Source: Flavobacteriales bacterium
GTDB lineage: Bacteria > Bacteroidota > Bacteroidia > Flavobacteriales_F > PHOS-HE28
Length of the DNA: 64,000 nucleotides
Reading direction: 5' to 3'
Assembly (NCBI GenBank): GCA_016721825.1
Contig: JADKHI010000004.1
Coordinates: 186,001-250,000, forward strand
Position numbers and translations under genes: made by a program. The notes under the pieces are model-generated. The model worked only from the letters and a program-made list of their open reading frames with translations, had not been told where the DNA came from and made no database searches. Of this stretch, positions 56,103 to 64,000 are shown piece after piece (positions within the stretch are counted from its first letter, which is position 1; every line of letters begins with the position of its first letter).

Positions 56103-57423
56103 TCAGGCCTGCTTCCGCAACGCCCGTACCGCCCCGAAGGCCGAAAGCCCACCCACCACCAGGATCGCGATCCAGAGCCAGAGCGTGGACGGGTCGAAGG
56201 GTTTCTCTGCGGACACGGGCGTGGGGATCGCGCTGAGCGCGGCGAGCGTGAGCGTGTCGATGGGCGCAGGCAGGCTGTCGCGGAAATGGGCGATGTCGAA
56301 GTGCGGGGCGTTGGCCTGGGGATCGCCGGTGGTGAGCGCGTAAGTGATCCCGGCGGTGAGCGGTGCGATCAGGGAACGTTGAAGCTGAAGCACATCGAGC
56401 GCCGTGATCCGAGCGGTCGGTCGTCGCCGTTCTCCACCTCGATGTAGAGCGTATCCACGGCCACGTGCGGGCCTTCGATCACCGCGCGTTGGTAGGAGGC
56501 CATGGAGCGTGTGCCGAAGTCCTCGCCAGGTGTGCAGCACCTTGCGGCGTTTGCGTTCGGTGCGCCAGTGCGCTGCGCATGGTGGCGAGCTCTGCCTGCC
56601 GTTGGTAGGGCAAGGTGTCGCTGGTGGTGTAGCGGAGCCGGTCGATCACCAACGGATGATCGCCGTAGATCCGGAACACGGTGCGGCCCTTTTCTTCGTG
56701 CCTGTCCCAGCGCACGTTGCCCGCGCTGACGTACTGCCCTTCGCTACGCGCCTGTACGGTGTGGCCCACGCCCAGCACTTGCACGGGCGCGGTGAGCGAG
56801 TCGTTCAGTTCGATGCGGTAGTAGCGGTGGTCGCTGAGGGGCAGGTCCATCCAGCGCAGTCCGCGTGCGGCGCCATCGCCGGAAAGCGCGAGGCCTTCGT
56901 CCTTCACCATGAACCAGTGCGTGCGGTCGTCGCTGCCGGTGATGCGGGCGCTCTTGTTCACCTGCGCGTTGCGGATGCCGAGCTCGAAACCGTCCATCAA
57001 GGTGCCCGCAGGCACTTCGAACTCGACCACGGTGCGCTTACCGACGCGTTCGTTGCGCAGGATGGAGAAGGGCACAGCACGCACCTCGCTCACGCGTTCC
57101 GGTTCGGTGCGGGTGAGGTAGGGAACAAGGGTGCTGTCCGGCGCGAGGAGGCGGATGTCGTTCAGCGAAGCCTGGGAGCGCGCAACGACCTCGGGCGAAA
57201 GCAGGATGAGGTGGTGGCCGTTGCGTTCGACCGGTCCGATGGTGGTGCGCCAGTGGGGGTGTTGTGCGCTTGCGGAAAGGGCAGCGGTCAGGGCACAGAA
57301 GAGCAGCACCGTGCTGGTTGAATTTCGGTAGCGCGGAACGCGTTGCAGCTCCCCCTCCACCCCCTCGCTGTTTCCCTCCCTGTGGTCGGGGCGCGGGGGA
57401 TGAGCAGAAGCGCTCCGTTTCAT
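56103..57423 (-). pseudogene. DUF3999-type exported protein, frameshifted in its C-terminal third
   Basis: The ATG at 57423 lies 4 bases after the DUF2339 stop, so the two are coupled. A signal region (LLFCALTAALSASAQ) and a beta-rich body (WRTTIGPVERNGHHLILL) read intact to about 56570. Beyond it the protein continues in other frames: WRTERKRRKVLHTW, then EDFGTRSMASYQRAVIEGPH and VAVDTLYIEVENGDDRPL, then ITALDVLQLQRSLIAPLTAG, ending in a C-terminal membrane segment at 56103. Shifts fall near 56566, 56527 and 56410. DUF3999 beside DUF2339 is a common pair, probably in envelope biology. Truncated copies of its 3' end lie at 37329 and 39672. Confidence 0.75.
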
Positions 57424-57427
57424 CGAG

Positions 57428-59932
57428 TTATTCAGTGGGTGCATCGGCATCATCCTTCAGCAACACTTTCAGTTTCTGGTAGAGGAAGCTGATCACGAGC
57501 AACAGCACGCCGAGGCTGATGAACGCCGCTACGCGTGCCCCTTCGGAAGCGCCCTTGATGTCGAAGAGGAAGAGCTTGACGAGCGTGATGCCGAAGAGCG
57601 TGAGCGCGATGATGCGCACCATGCGCAGGCGGGCCCTCATTCCGTAGGTCATGAACAGGAAACTGCCCACGCCCCAGAGGATCGGGTAGCCGGCGGTGCG
57701 GGCCTTGTAGAGCGCGTGGTGGATCGTGTACGGATCTTCGGACGCCGGTTGCATGGCGAGCAGGATGTGGTCGAGCTCCTGGCTCGCGATGATGACGAGC
57801 AAGGCGCACATGGCCCATGCGTATACGTTCCAGTTGGAGGAGCGCACCTGTAGCACCTCGCGTGACCAGCGCATCACGCGCATGATGAGGGCCACCAGGA
57901 GCGCGAGTGCGGCATAGTGCGTTAGCATGTGACCCAGGTCATCCCCGCCGATCAGGTATTGCTTCAGCTGTTTCATGCCCATGTCGTAGTGCCAGGTGAT
58001 GAAGAGCAGGAAGGCAAGACCGAAAAGTCCGCCCACGAAGTAGCGGACAGCGCTCACGGCGTTGCGTGTGAAGCGGTCCACGAGCAGCAGGTAGAGGAGG
58101 ATGAAGGCCATCTCCGCCATGGCCACGCTGCCGTCGGGCAGGAAACGGTCCAACTGATAGTTCAGTTCGAGCAGGCCCACGATGAAGCCCAGCACGGTGG
58201 CAGCAGCGGCGTAGATGCCGCGAAGTGAGCCCACGCTGAGCCCATAGAGCGGTTCGTGTTCACGCGCCCAATTGGCCCACAGTCGGTGCTGCAACACAAG
58301 TGAACCAATGGCAGCAAGACCGGTGATGAACAAGCGGTTCACCAACGGCAGCATGGCGATGTGGCGCGGTGCGTTGTATAGGCCGAGGTCCATGAGCAGG
58401 CTGATGACCATGAGCACGGTAACGGCCATGCTGGCGCGTTCCACGAGCTTGATGCCGGAGCGGTGCGCGAACCACACGAGCAGCACGCCTTCCGCGGCCC
58501 AGAACAGGGTGATGTAGTTGCCATCGAGCTGGATCGGTGCGGCCAGGCTGATGAAGGTGAGCACGATGCCGATCAGCAGGTACACGAGGTTGCGTGGCAC
58601 ACGCTCATCACGGAAGAAGCGCAGGGCGAAGACCACGTTCACCGCAGCGAGCAGTACGCAGAGCAGGCCACCAACGCGCGTGTCCAGCTCGCTGAGGAAG
58701 CGCATGCTGAGGCTGAAGAAGAGGGCCGTGTTCAGCAGGAAGAGCGAATAGTCCAGCGGTTTGAAGGCCGTGCGGTGCCGCAGGTCGTACAGCAGGATCA
58801 TGGCGAAGAACACCGCGTAGAAGGCCGTGGCGAAACCCATGGCCGGCCACACGGGCTCCGGCTCGATACCGCCGAAGGACACCAAGGCCCAGGTGCCGAA
58901 CAGCAGCCAGGTGAGCGCGAAGGACAGAATGTTGATGATGGGCCACTTCTTGAAGTTGGCGAGCGCCAGCATGCCCGCGTTCAGGATCAGCAGGTAGGTG
59001 AAGAGCACCTTGTAGTTGCCATCACCGGTGCTGACCATGAAGGGCGTTGCGAAGCCGCCGAGCAGCGCGATCACCGCCAGTTCACGACGGTCGTACACCA
59101 ACGTGAGCAGTACGCCCAACGCACTGATGCCGACCATGATGGCGAATGCAGCTGTCTGCCCGATGATGTGGAACTTCTGGAACGCGAACGCGATGCTGAA
59201 GTAGAGCACTGCAAGCCCACCGCCCACCAGCACCGAGCTGAAGGCGCGGAAGTTGTCGCGGAGGCGATGCGCCACGAAGAGCAGCACACCGCCACTGGCG
59301 ATGCCGATGAGCGTCAATACCGTATCGCTGATGAGACCCTTGCCAATGGCGTAGTCCAGCAGCAACCCCAGTCCGAGCACCAGAATGGCGATGCCGATCT
59401 TGTTGATGAGGTTCTCGCCGATGAACTTCTCCAGGTCGGGATTGCGCTCCAGGAAGGAGGGGCGACGCGGTGGTGGAGGAGGTGTGGAATGTGCGAATGT
59501 GGAAGTGGTCGCTGGTTCCTCGGGGAGCAAGGGTCTTGGTTCGGTGATCAGCAACGGCCGTGGTGCAGGAACAGGCTCGGGTGCTGGGCTGAACACCGGA
59601 GGCGGCGTGATGATCGGTGGCTTCTCCTCTTCCACCGCGCCCACGAAACGTTCGTGCTCCAACGGGATGCCGCCGAGCGAGGTGGGCGCTTCGGGAGCTG
59701 GTGTTGTTGCGGCGACGGGCTCGGGTCGCACTTGTGGTGCGGTAGCGTCGGCTTGCTGCGGGGGAGCCGCCGGCCCTTTTTCCCCGGCCACACGCTTGGC
59801 GAGCATCTTCATCAGCTCCTGCATCTGGAGCCGGGTGGTCTGCAGTTCGCGTTCCACCGCGGCCATGCGGTTCTTGGTGCCGATCACCAGGATCAGGATG
59901 ACGATGAGCAGAATGAGCAGGAGTCCTTCCAT
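57428..59932 (-). CDS. DUF2339 polytopic membrane protein
   Basis: The 834-residue protein starts with a membrane anchor (LLLILLIVILILVIG), then a short coiled coil and a Pro/Ala-rich linker (about 55-160). About 20 further membrane helices run from about residue 175 to the end, the DUF2339 pattern (DLEKFIGENLINKIGIAILVLG opening the core). The biochemical role is unknown; the domain is found beside DUF3999 in many Gram-negatives. The reading frame is intact. Confidence 0.92.
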   Translation of the reverse strand: MEGLLLILLIVILILVIGTKNRMAAVERELQTTRLQMQELMKMLAKRVAGEKGPAAPPQQADATAPQVRPEPVAATTPAPEAPTSLGGIPLEHERFVGAVEEEKPPIITPPPVFSPAPEPVPAPRPLLITEPRPLLPEEPATTSTFAHSTPPPPPRRPSFLERNPDLEKFIGENLINKIGIAILVLGLGLLLDYAIGKGLISDTVLTLIGIASGGVLLFVAHRLRDNFRAFSSVLVGGGLAVLYFSIAFAFQKFHIIGQTAAFAIMVGISALGVLLTLVYDRRELAVIALLGGFATPFMVSTGDGNYKVLFTYLLILNAGMLALANFKKWPIINILSFALTWLLFGTWALVSFGGIEPEPVWPAMGFATAFYAVFFAMILLYDLRHRTAFKPLDYSLFLLNTALFFSLSMRFLSELDTRVGGLLCVLLAAVNVVFALRFFRDERVPRNLVYLLIGIVLTFISLAAPIQLDGNYITLFWAAEGVLLVWFAHRSGIKLVERASMAVTVLMVISLLMDLGLYNAPRHIAMLPLVNRLFITGLAAIGSLVLQHRLWANWAREHEPLYGLSVGSLRGIYAAAATVLGFIVGLLELNYQLDRFLPDGSVAMAEMAFILLYLLLVDRFTRNAVSAVRYFVGGLFGLAFLLFITWHYDMGMKQLKQYLIGGDDLGHMLTHYAALALLVALIMRVMRWSREVLQVRSSNWNVYAWAMCALLVIIASQELDHILLAMQPASEDPYTIHHALYKARTAGYPILWGVGSFLFMTYGMRARLRMVRIIALTLFGITLVKLFLFDIKGASEGARVAAFISLGVLLLVISFLYQKLKVLLKDDADAPTE

Positions 59933-60027
59933 GAAGCGTGGTTCACCGCCAAGCTAGCAGTTCGCTGTGGAAGGCGGCGGAAAGCGAGAAAGTGGAAATG
60001 GGCAAATGAGGGAATGTGGAGCACGAC

Positions 60028-61293
60028 TCAACCCTTCGTCAACCGGGCAAGCTTCTGTTCCAGCAAGTGTCGCTCTGCCGGCGAATCGGTGAAGAGAAGA
60101 GCTTGCTCCAATGCCAGGTGCGCACCTGCGTGGTCACCTGTTCGGATCATGAGCTCACCCCGCACCGCATGGAACAAGTGGTGCTCTTCCAAGCCGGTGA
60201 TCAGCGTGAGCGCTTGCAGGCCTCTGTCCGCTCCGTCGCGCTCGGCGAAGGCGATGGCCCTGTTCAGCGCAACGATCGGAGAGGGGTTCCGGCGGAACAG
60301 CTCGTCGTAGAGGCGTATGATGCCTGTCCAGTCCGTATCCGCATAGGTGGGAGCGTTCGCATGCGAAGCGGCAATGGCGGCCTCAAGGGGATAGGAAGTG
60401 GACCGATCACTGAGGGAGGCTTGATCCAGGTGGTGGTTCGCCAGGGCGATGAGTTCCCTGTCCCAAAGGGAGCGGTCCTGGTCCTGCAGCAGGATGATCT
60501 CGCCGTGTGTATCGACCCGCGCATCGGACCGTGCGGCGTGGTAGACCATCAGCGCCATCAAGGCGTGCACGTTGGGCAGCGCGGTGCTGGGGTTGTCCAG
60601 CAGGAGACGGCAAAGGCGCAGCGCCTCTTCGATCAGGTCCTCGCGGACCAGGTCGCGGTGTCGTGCGGCCTTGTAGCCTTCGTTGAAGAGCAGGTAGATG
60701 GTGGACAGCACTTGTCCGAGCCGAGCAGGCAGGTCATTGTGCGCGGGTAGATCCAGTCGCCCCAGCTTCCGGAAGGCTTCACGGGCGCGGTACAAACGCT
60801 TGTTGATGGTCTCCTCATTGGTCAGGAACGCACGCGCGATCTCCGGAACGCCGAAGCCGCAAAGCGTTTTCAAGGCGAGCGCCACTTGCTGTTCAGCAGG
60901 AAGCGTCGGGTGACAGCACGCGAACATCATCCGCAGCTGATCGTCGTTGATCGTCGCCTCATCCAAGGTGCTGTTCACGGTGAGCGAAAGAGTCCACTCG
61001 CTGCGCAGCAGAGCGGCGTTCTCTTTCAACAGTTCCAGCCCTCGCGCATGCCGCCGCAGGTGGTCGATGGCCAGGTTACGGGCCACACGGTGCAGCCAAG
61101 CGGCCGGTTGGTCGGGTACGCCTCTGAACGGCCAGTCCTTCAGGGCTTTCAACAGGGTCTCCTGCACCACATCCTCGGCTAGCTCGAGGTAGCGTGGTCC
61201 GAAAAGGCGCGTCAACGCGGCCACCATCTTTCCCGCCTCGCGACGGAAAAGATGATCGGCCAAAGCGTTGGTATCGAGGGAAGTGGAGGTCAC
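60028..61293 (-). CDS. ECF42-type RNA polymerase sigma factor
   Basis: The 421-residue protein has sigma region 2 (LTRLFGPRYLELAEDVVQET, then WLHRVARNLAIDHLRR; about 25-85) and region 4 (ALALKTLCGFGVPEIARAFL, then INKRLYRAREAFRKLG; about 138-180). A long C-terminal helical extension (about 190-421, NALIYLLFNEGY-like TIYLLFNEGYKA, then TPR-like helices) is characteristic of ECF42. In that group the sigma gene neighbours a YCII/DGPF-domain gene, exactly as here, and the C-terminal part rather than an anti-sigma factor is thought to control activity. The two genes overlap by 4 bases. Confidence 0.93.
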   Translation of the reverse strand: MTSTSLDTNALADHLFRREAGKMVAALTRLFGPRYLELAEDVVQETLLKALKDWPFRGVPDQPAAWLHRVARNLAIDHLRRHARGLELLKENAALLRSEWTLSLTVNSTLDEATINDDQLRMMFACCHPTLPAEQQVALALKTLCGFGVPEIARAFLTNEETINKRLYRAREAFRKLGRLDLPAHNDLPARLGQVLSTIYLLFNEGYKAARHRDLVREDLIEEALRLCRLLLDNPSTALPNVHALMALMVYHAARSDARVDTHGEIILLQDQDRSLWDRELIALANHHLDQASLSDRSTSYPLEAAIAASHANAPTYADTDWTGIIRLYDELFRRNPSPIVALNRAIAFAERDGADRGLQALTLITGLEEHHLFHAVRGELMIRTGDHAGAHLALEQALLFTDSPAERHLLEQKLARLTKG

Positions 61294-61634
61294 ATGCTCA
61301 TGCTCATCAGCGGCCGCACTTCCACGCTGCCGCCAACCTCGAAGATGGGGCAGCCTGTGCTCAACTCCGCGGCCTCGTTCAGGTCGCCGGCCTCGACGAT
61401 CAAGTAGCCACCCACCACCTCTTTGCTTTCGGCGAAAGGACCATCCGTCACTTTCTTGTCCTTACCGCTGAGCACCCTTCCACCGCCCTCAAGCGGTTCG
61501 CCGCCCAGCATCTTGCCCTTCGCGGTCAAGGTTTCCATCCAGACCTTCCATTTCATCATGCTCGCCTGCATCTGTTCGGGCGAAGCTTCCTGGTTGTTCA
61601 CACCACCACGGAAAAGGAACATGTACTTGCTCAT
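61290..61634 (-). CDS. YCII-related (DGPF-domain) protein, partner of the ECF42 sigma factor
   Basis: The 114-residue protein contains the DGPF signature TDGPFAESKEVVGGYLIVEA (about 64-83) after YMFLFRGG at the N terminus. YCII/DGPF proteins are small ferredoxin-like-fold proteins of uncertain biochemistry that are usually encoded next to ECF42 sigma factors. The ATGA overlap with the sigma gene indicates translational coupling. Confidence 0.92.
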   Translation of the reverse strand: MSKYMFLFRGGVNNQEASPEQMQASMMKWKVWMETLTAKGKMLGGEPLEGGGRVLSGKDKKVTDGPFAESKEVVGGYLIVEAGDLNEAAELSTGCPIFEVGGSVEVRPLMSMSM

Positions 61635-61719
61635 CGGTTGTTAGGTTGGTCCACGACGGTATTGCCGTGGTTCTATGTGCTTGACGAACGCGACGAGCGG
61701 ATCTGGACAGGCACGGAGA

Positions 61720-62115
61720 TCATGTGCTCTTTTTCGGCGCTTGCGTCGAAGAGCGCTTGGCCGTGGTCGAGCGCTTCGGAACCTTCTTCGGAAGCGATAG
61801 TATGTGTTCGAGCGAGAGCTTCACCCACTTGTCCAACGCGGCCTTTCGGCTCACGGCAACAGCGTCCACGAACAGGAAGCCCTTCATGGGCTTACCCGTG
61901 AAGTCCATGGGTCCGGCGCCTGGAAGTTCGATCAGTTCTTCGTGACGGTCCGGAGCGATGCGCACCATGAAGGCGCCCTTGTTGGTGATGCCCACGCTCA
62001 TGTTCCCGTTCACCATGAAGGCCACGCCGCCGAACATCTTCTTGGGTTCAGCCTTCACGCCTTGGGCGAGGAGCGCGTTGGCGATCCGTTGTTCGAAGAG
62101 GGGGTCGTGGGCCAT
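61720..62115 (-). CDS. TfoX/Sxy N-terminal-domain protein
   Basis: From the ATG at 62115 (MAHDPLFEQRIANAL) the protein has 131 residues. KKMFGGVAFMVNGNMSVGI and FMVRIAPDRHEELIELPGAG are typical of the TfoX N-terminal domain. In gamma-proteobacteria TfoX promotes competence gene expression, but stand-alone domains like this in Bacteroidota have no proven role. The last about 20 residues are Lys/Ser/Thr-rich and may bind nucleic acid. The open frame extends 16 codons upstream without family similarity. Confidence 0.87.
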   Translation of the reverse strand: MAHDPLFEQRIANALLAQGVKAEPKKMFGGVAFMVNGNMSVGITNKGAFMVRIAPDRHEELIELPGAGPMDFTGKPMKGFLFVDAVAVSRKAALDKWVKLSLEHILSLPKKVPKRSTTAKRSSTQAPKKST

Positions 62116-62179
62116 GAGGGACGCGGAGAATGGGCGAATGTGAAAATGCACAATTCCGTTCAACCCAAGGCTGTAGCAG

Positions 62180-63361
62180 TCACTGCCTCGTCATGTAGCG
62201 CGTGGTGTTCGGGTGGAAGGTGCGCCAGCTGTGCCAGAACTCCTGGTAGGCGGGGATGGCTTCTTTCCGAACGTACTGGTTCTGTGACGCCCCATCGCCG
62301 ATGTTCAAGACGTCTTCGTGCTGGACCGTGCATCGGTTGACCCTGAACCCGCCTGCATCATCCACGATCACGCAGATGGTATCTCCACCGAGCGTATCGA
62401 GGGTCTGGTGTTCCGGGCTTGCGCTTGGATCGGCCATGGTGTAGCGCGGCATTTCCATCAGGTCGTTCCAATCATAGGCTCTTGCCACGCCGTTATGCAC
62501 CACGCCCACCACCCAACTCTTCGGTTGCCAGCTGGCGGTGTCGCGACCTTCCAGCGAAGAAGCGATGGTGCCTTCGTCGTAGTCCTCCAGCCCTGCGTAC
62601 TGGTCGAGGAAGCTCGGATCCGGTTGCAGCACCAGCGTGTTGGGGTGCGCGCTTGACCATTCAGCGAGCGTCATCTGTTGCGAGGGCACCTCGGCAAGCA
62701 ACTGCCCTTTCAGCGGCCCTGCGATGCACTCGCCTGTTGCCTGCCGCCACCAGCTCTTCGTGCGGCTGTCCTCGAACATGGCGTTGTAGTGGTCCATGCC
62801 CACGAGGCGGAAGGACTCGGGCTCGCCGTTCACGACCGGACTGAACGCACGGCCCGTGCGGCAGACCGTGCAGTAGGTCACCATCACGGGTTCGCCGTCA
62901 ATGGTATCGAGCACTTGGTGGTGGTAGCCGATCAGTTCGATGGGGTAGGCGCGCGCATCGCCGTTCCTTTCCACAGCGATCACCAGGTCACGGGCGTTCG
63001 AGTCGTTCAACTTCACTGGTGCCATGGCTTTCTGTTCCACCGGAAGGAACATCGCGTCCGCCATGAACTTGAAGTTGAACAGGTAGAACACCGTGGCGGC
63101 CAGCGCGACCGGCACAACAACAGCAAGGCGTTTCCACCCGTTGCCCTGGCGGATGTAGTGCAGGCAGGGGCCGATGATCAGCGCAAGTCCGATGAGCCGT
63201 ACCCACCAGATGTTGGTGTGCAGCCAGTAGGCGATGTCCACCTGCCGCAGGTCCGTGGCCACATCCTCCTGGCTGCCGGGGAAGGGCATGATGTAGTACA
63301 CACGCAGGATCTCGGGCACAAGAAGCAAGAGGATGCCGAGAAGGAAGAGCAGAGGCCGCAT
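62180..63361 (-). CDS. DUF3179 membrane protein
   Basis: The 393-residue protein (start MRPLLFLLGILLLLVPEIL at 63361) has an N-terminal membrane helix and two more at about 55-75 and 85-110. A DUF3179 domain follows at about 135-330: PVMVTYCTVCRTGRAFSPVV with a CxxC pair, and TKSWWRQATGECIAGPLKGQ. Function of DUF3179 is unknown; its Cys pair and conserved His suggest metal or redox chemistry. It is divergent from gltX. Confidence 0.9.
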   Translation of the reverse strand: MRPLLFLLGILLLLVPEILRVYYIMPFPGSQEDVATDLRQVDIAYWLHTNIWWVRLIGLALIIGPCLHYIRQGNGWKRLAVVVPVALAATVFYLFNFKFMADAMFLPVEQKAMAPVKLNDSNARDLVIAVERNGDARAYPIELIGYHHQVLDTIDGEPVMVTYCTVCRTGRAFSPVVNGEPESFRLVGMDHYNAMFEDSRTKSWWRQATGECIAGPLKGQLLAEVPSQQMTLAEWSSAHPNTLVLQPDPSFLDQYAGLEDYDEGTIASSLEGRDTASWQPKSWVVGVVHNGVARAYDWNDLMEMPRYTMADPSASPEHQTLDTLGGDTICVIVDDAGGFRVNRCTVQHEDVLNIGDGASQNQYVRKEAIPAYQEFWHSWRTFHPNTTRYMTRQ

Positions 63362-63461
63362 GGCGAAAACTAGCAAGGATGGCTTGGTGTGGAGCTTCGC
63401 AGCATGCGGAACCGCCTCCCCATCGTGTGGTCCGCCGCAGATCGCGTTCCTGCGCCAAGGC

Positions 63462-63469
63462 TACCTTCG
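63462..63469 (+). promoter_or_regulatory. Candidate -7 promoter element for gltX
   Basis: TACCTTCG differs by one base from TAnnTTTG and lies 56 bases before the gltX ATG. It shares the TACCTT core with the ALDH and mnmG promoter candidates in this window. Confidence 0.4.
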
Positions 63470-63525
63470 CAGCCCCTTCGCCCATGCGCGTTGCCTGAAC
63501 TGGTGAAGGATCAACAGAACCATCG

Positions 63526-64000
63526 ATGTCCGTCCGCGTCCGTTTCGCCCCCAGCCCCACCGGCCCCTTGCACATGGGCGGTGTGCGCACTGCCCTGTAC
63601 AACTACCTCTTCGCCCGCAAACACGGCGGCCAGTTCCTGCTGCGGATCGAGGATACCGACCAGGCGCGCTTCGTGCCCGGTGCCGAGGAATACATCCGTG
63701 AAGCCCTCGATTGGTGCGGACTGACGCCCGACGAAAGCCCGTGGGTCGGCGGCCCCGATGGCCCTTACCGCCAGAGCGACCGCAAAGCCCTGTACCGCCA
63801 GTACGCCGACCAGCTGATCGCCGCCGACAAGGCCTACTACGCCTTCGACACGAGCGAGGAGCTTGATGCCATGCGTGAACGGCTGAAGGCCGCCGGTGTG
63901 GCCGCGCCAGCCTACAACGCGGTAACGCGCGAGCACATGAAGAACAGCCTTACGCTCAGCGCCGACGAGGTGAAGGAGCGCCTGGCGCGGGGCGATGAGC
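63526..64000 (+). CDS. gltX: Glutamyl-tRNA synthetase (5' part, runs off window)
   Basis: The first 158 residues show the class I aminoacyl-tRNA synthetase HIGH-type motif in RFAPSPTGPLHMGGVRTALY (residues about 6-25) and LLRIEDTDQARFVPGAEEYI (about 38-57), specific to GluRS. It charges tRNA-Glu with glutamate in the cytoplasm. The ATG at 63526 is the only sensible start. The KMSKS loop and anticodon-binding domain are beyond the edge. Confidence 0.97.
   Translation, partial: MSVRVRFAPSPTGPLHMGGVRTALYNYLFARKHGGQFLLRIEDTDQARFVPGAEEYIREALDWCGLTPDESPWVGGPDGPYRQSDRKALYRQYADQLIAADKAYYAFDTSEELDAMRERLKAAGVAAPAYNAVTREHMKNSLTLSADEVKERLARGDE

Noticed and set aside
58463..60310. Plus-strand open frame of 615 codons
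   Set aside because: Antisense shadow of the DUF2339 gene, with no domain and a composition explained by the opposite strand.

Overview
The window looks like a chromosomal segment of a high-GC Bacteroidota bacterium, most likely an environmental Flavobacteriales-type lineage. Signs of this are four large secreted proteins with type IX secretion (T9SS) C-terminal sorting domains, -7 promoter elements of the form TAnnTTTG, and the gene set DUF4175 / RsbW-like ATPase / ybeY / mnmG / methyltransferase, a neighbourhood I associate with Bacteroidota. No tRNA, rRNA or CRISPR array was seen.

Layout. 0-18 kb is housekeeping: a PAS sensor (cut by the left edge), a MORN/YwqK-type protein, rpiB, an M28 peptidase, a TlpA-like lipoprotein, an ALDH7-type dehydrogenase, a methyltransferase, mnmG, a vanadium haloperoxidase-like lipoprotein, a JmjC/cupin_8 protein, ybeY, a small GHKL ATPase and a giant DUF4175 membrane protein. 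Three perfect parS-like palindromes (GTTCCACGTGGAAC) lie within 2 kb in and around mnmG. 18-24.5 kb holds intergenic repeats, a small helical protein and two T9SS proteins. 24.5-26.9 kb is a decayed IS110-family element and a second frameshifted gene. 26.9-30.6 kb is a single-chain type IIG-like restriction-modification gene with a small helical partner. 30.8-37.2 kb has lipoproteins and two T9SS proteins. 37.3-40.7 kb holds a cold-shock-domain/zinc-finger cassette between 96-bp direct repeats, followed by fused 3' ends of two genes that exist intact elsewhere in the window. 40.7-56 kb is a defence-like island: YegP-type proteins, an XRE regulator, a HEPN protein, a type III R-M operon with many lesions, DUF2971, and a two-gene unit of a 1,316-residue sacsin-like GHKL ATPase and a Upf1-like helicase. 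56-64 kb returns to chromosomal genes: DUF3999/DUF2339, an ECF42-type sigma factor with its YCII partner, TfoX, DUF3179 and the start of gltX.

Integrity is uneven. The genes of 1-24 kb and 57.4-64 kb read through cleanly. Between about 24.5 and 57 kb at least ten genes carry single-base frameshifts or a nonsense codon, although some long genes there (979, 758 and 1,316 residues) are intact. This may be decay of mobile genes or residual sequencing error; raw reads would tell.

Best candidates for something undescribed are the direct-repeat-flanked cold-shock/zinc-finger gene (37.5-39.6 kb), the GHKL ATPase plus Upf1-like helicase pair (49.4-55.2 kb), and the HEPN gene that seems to have landed in the 3' end of a yegP-like gene (42.6-43.6 kb).
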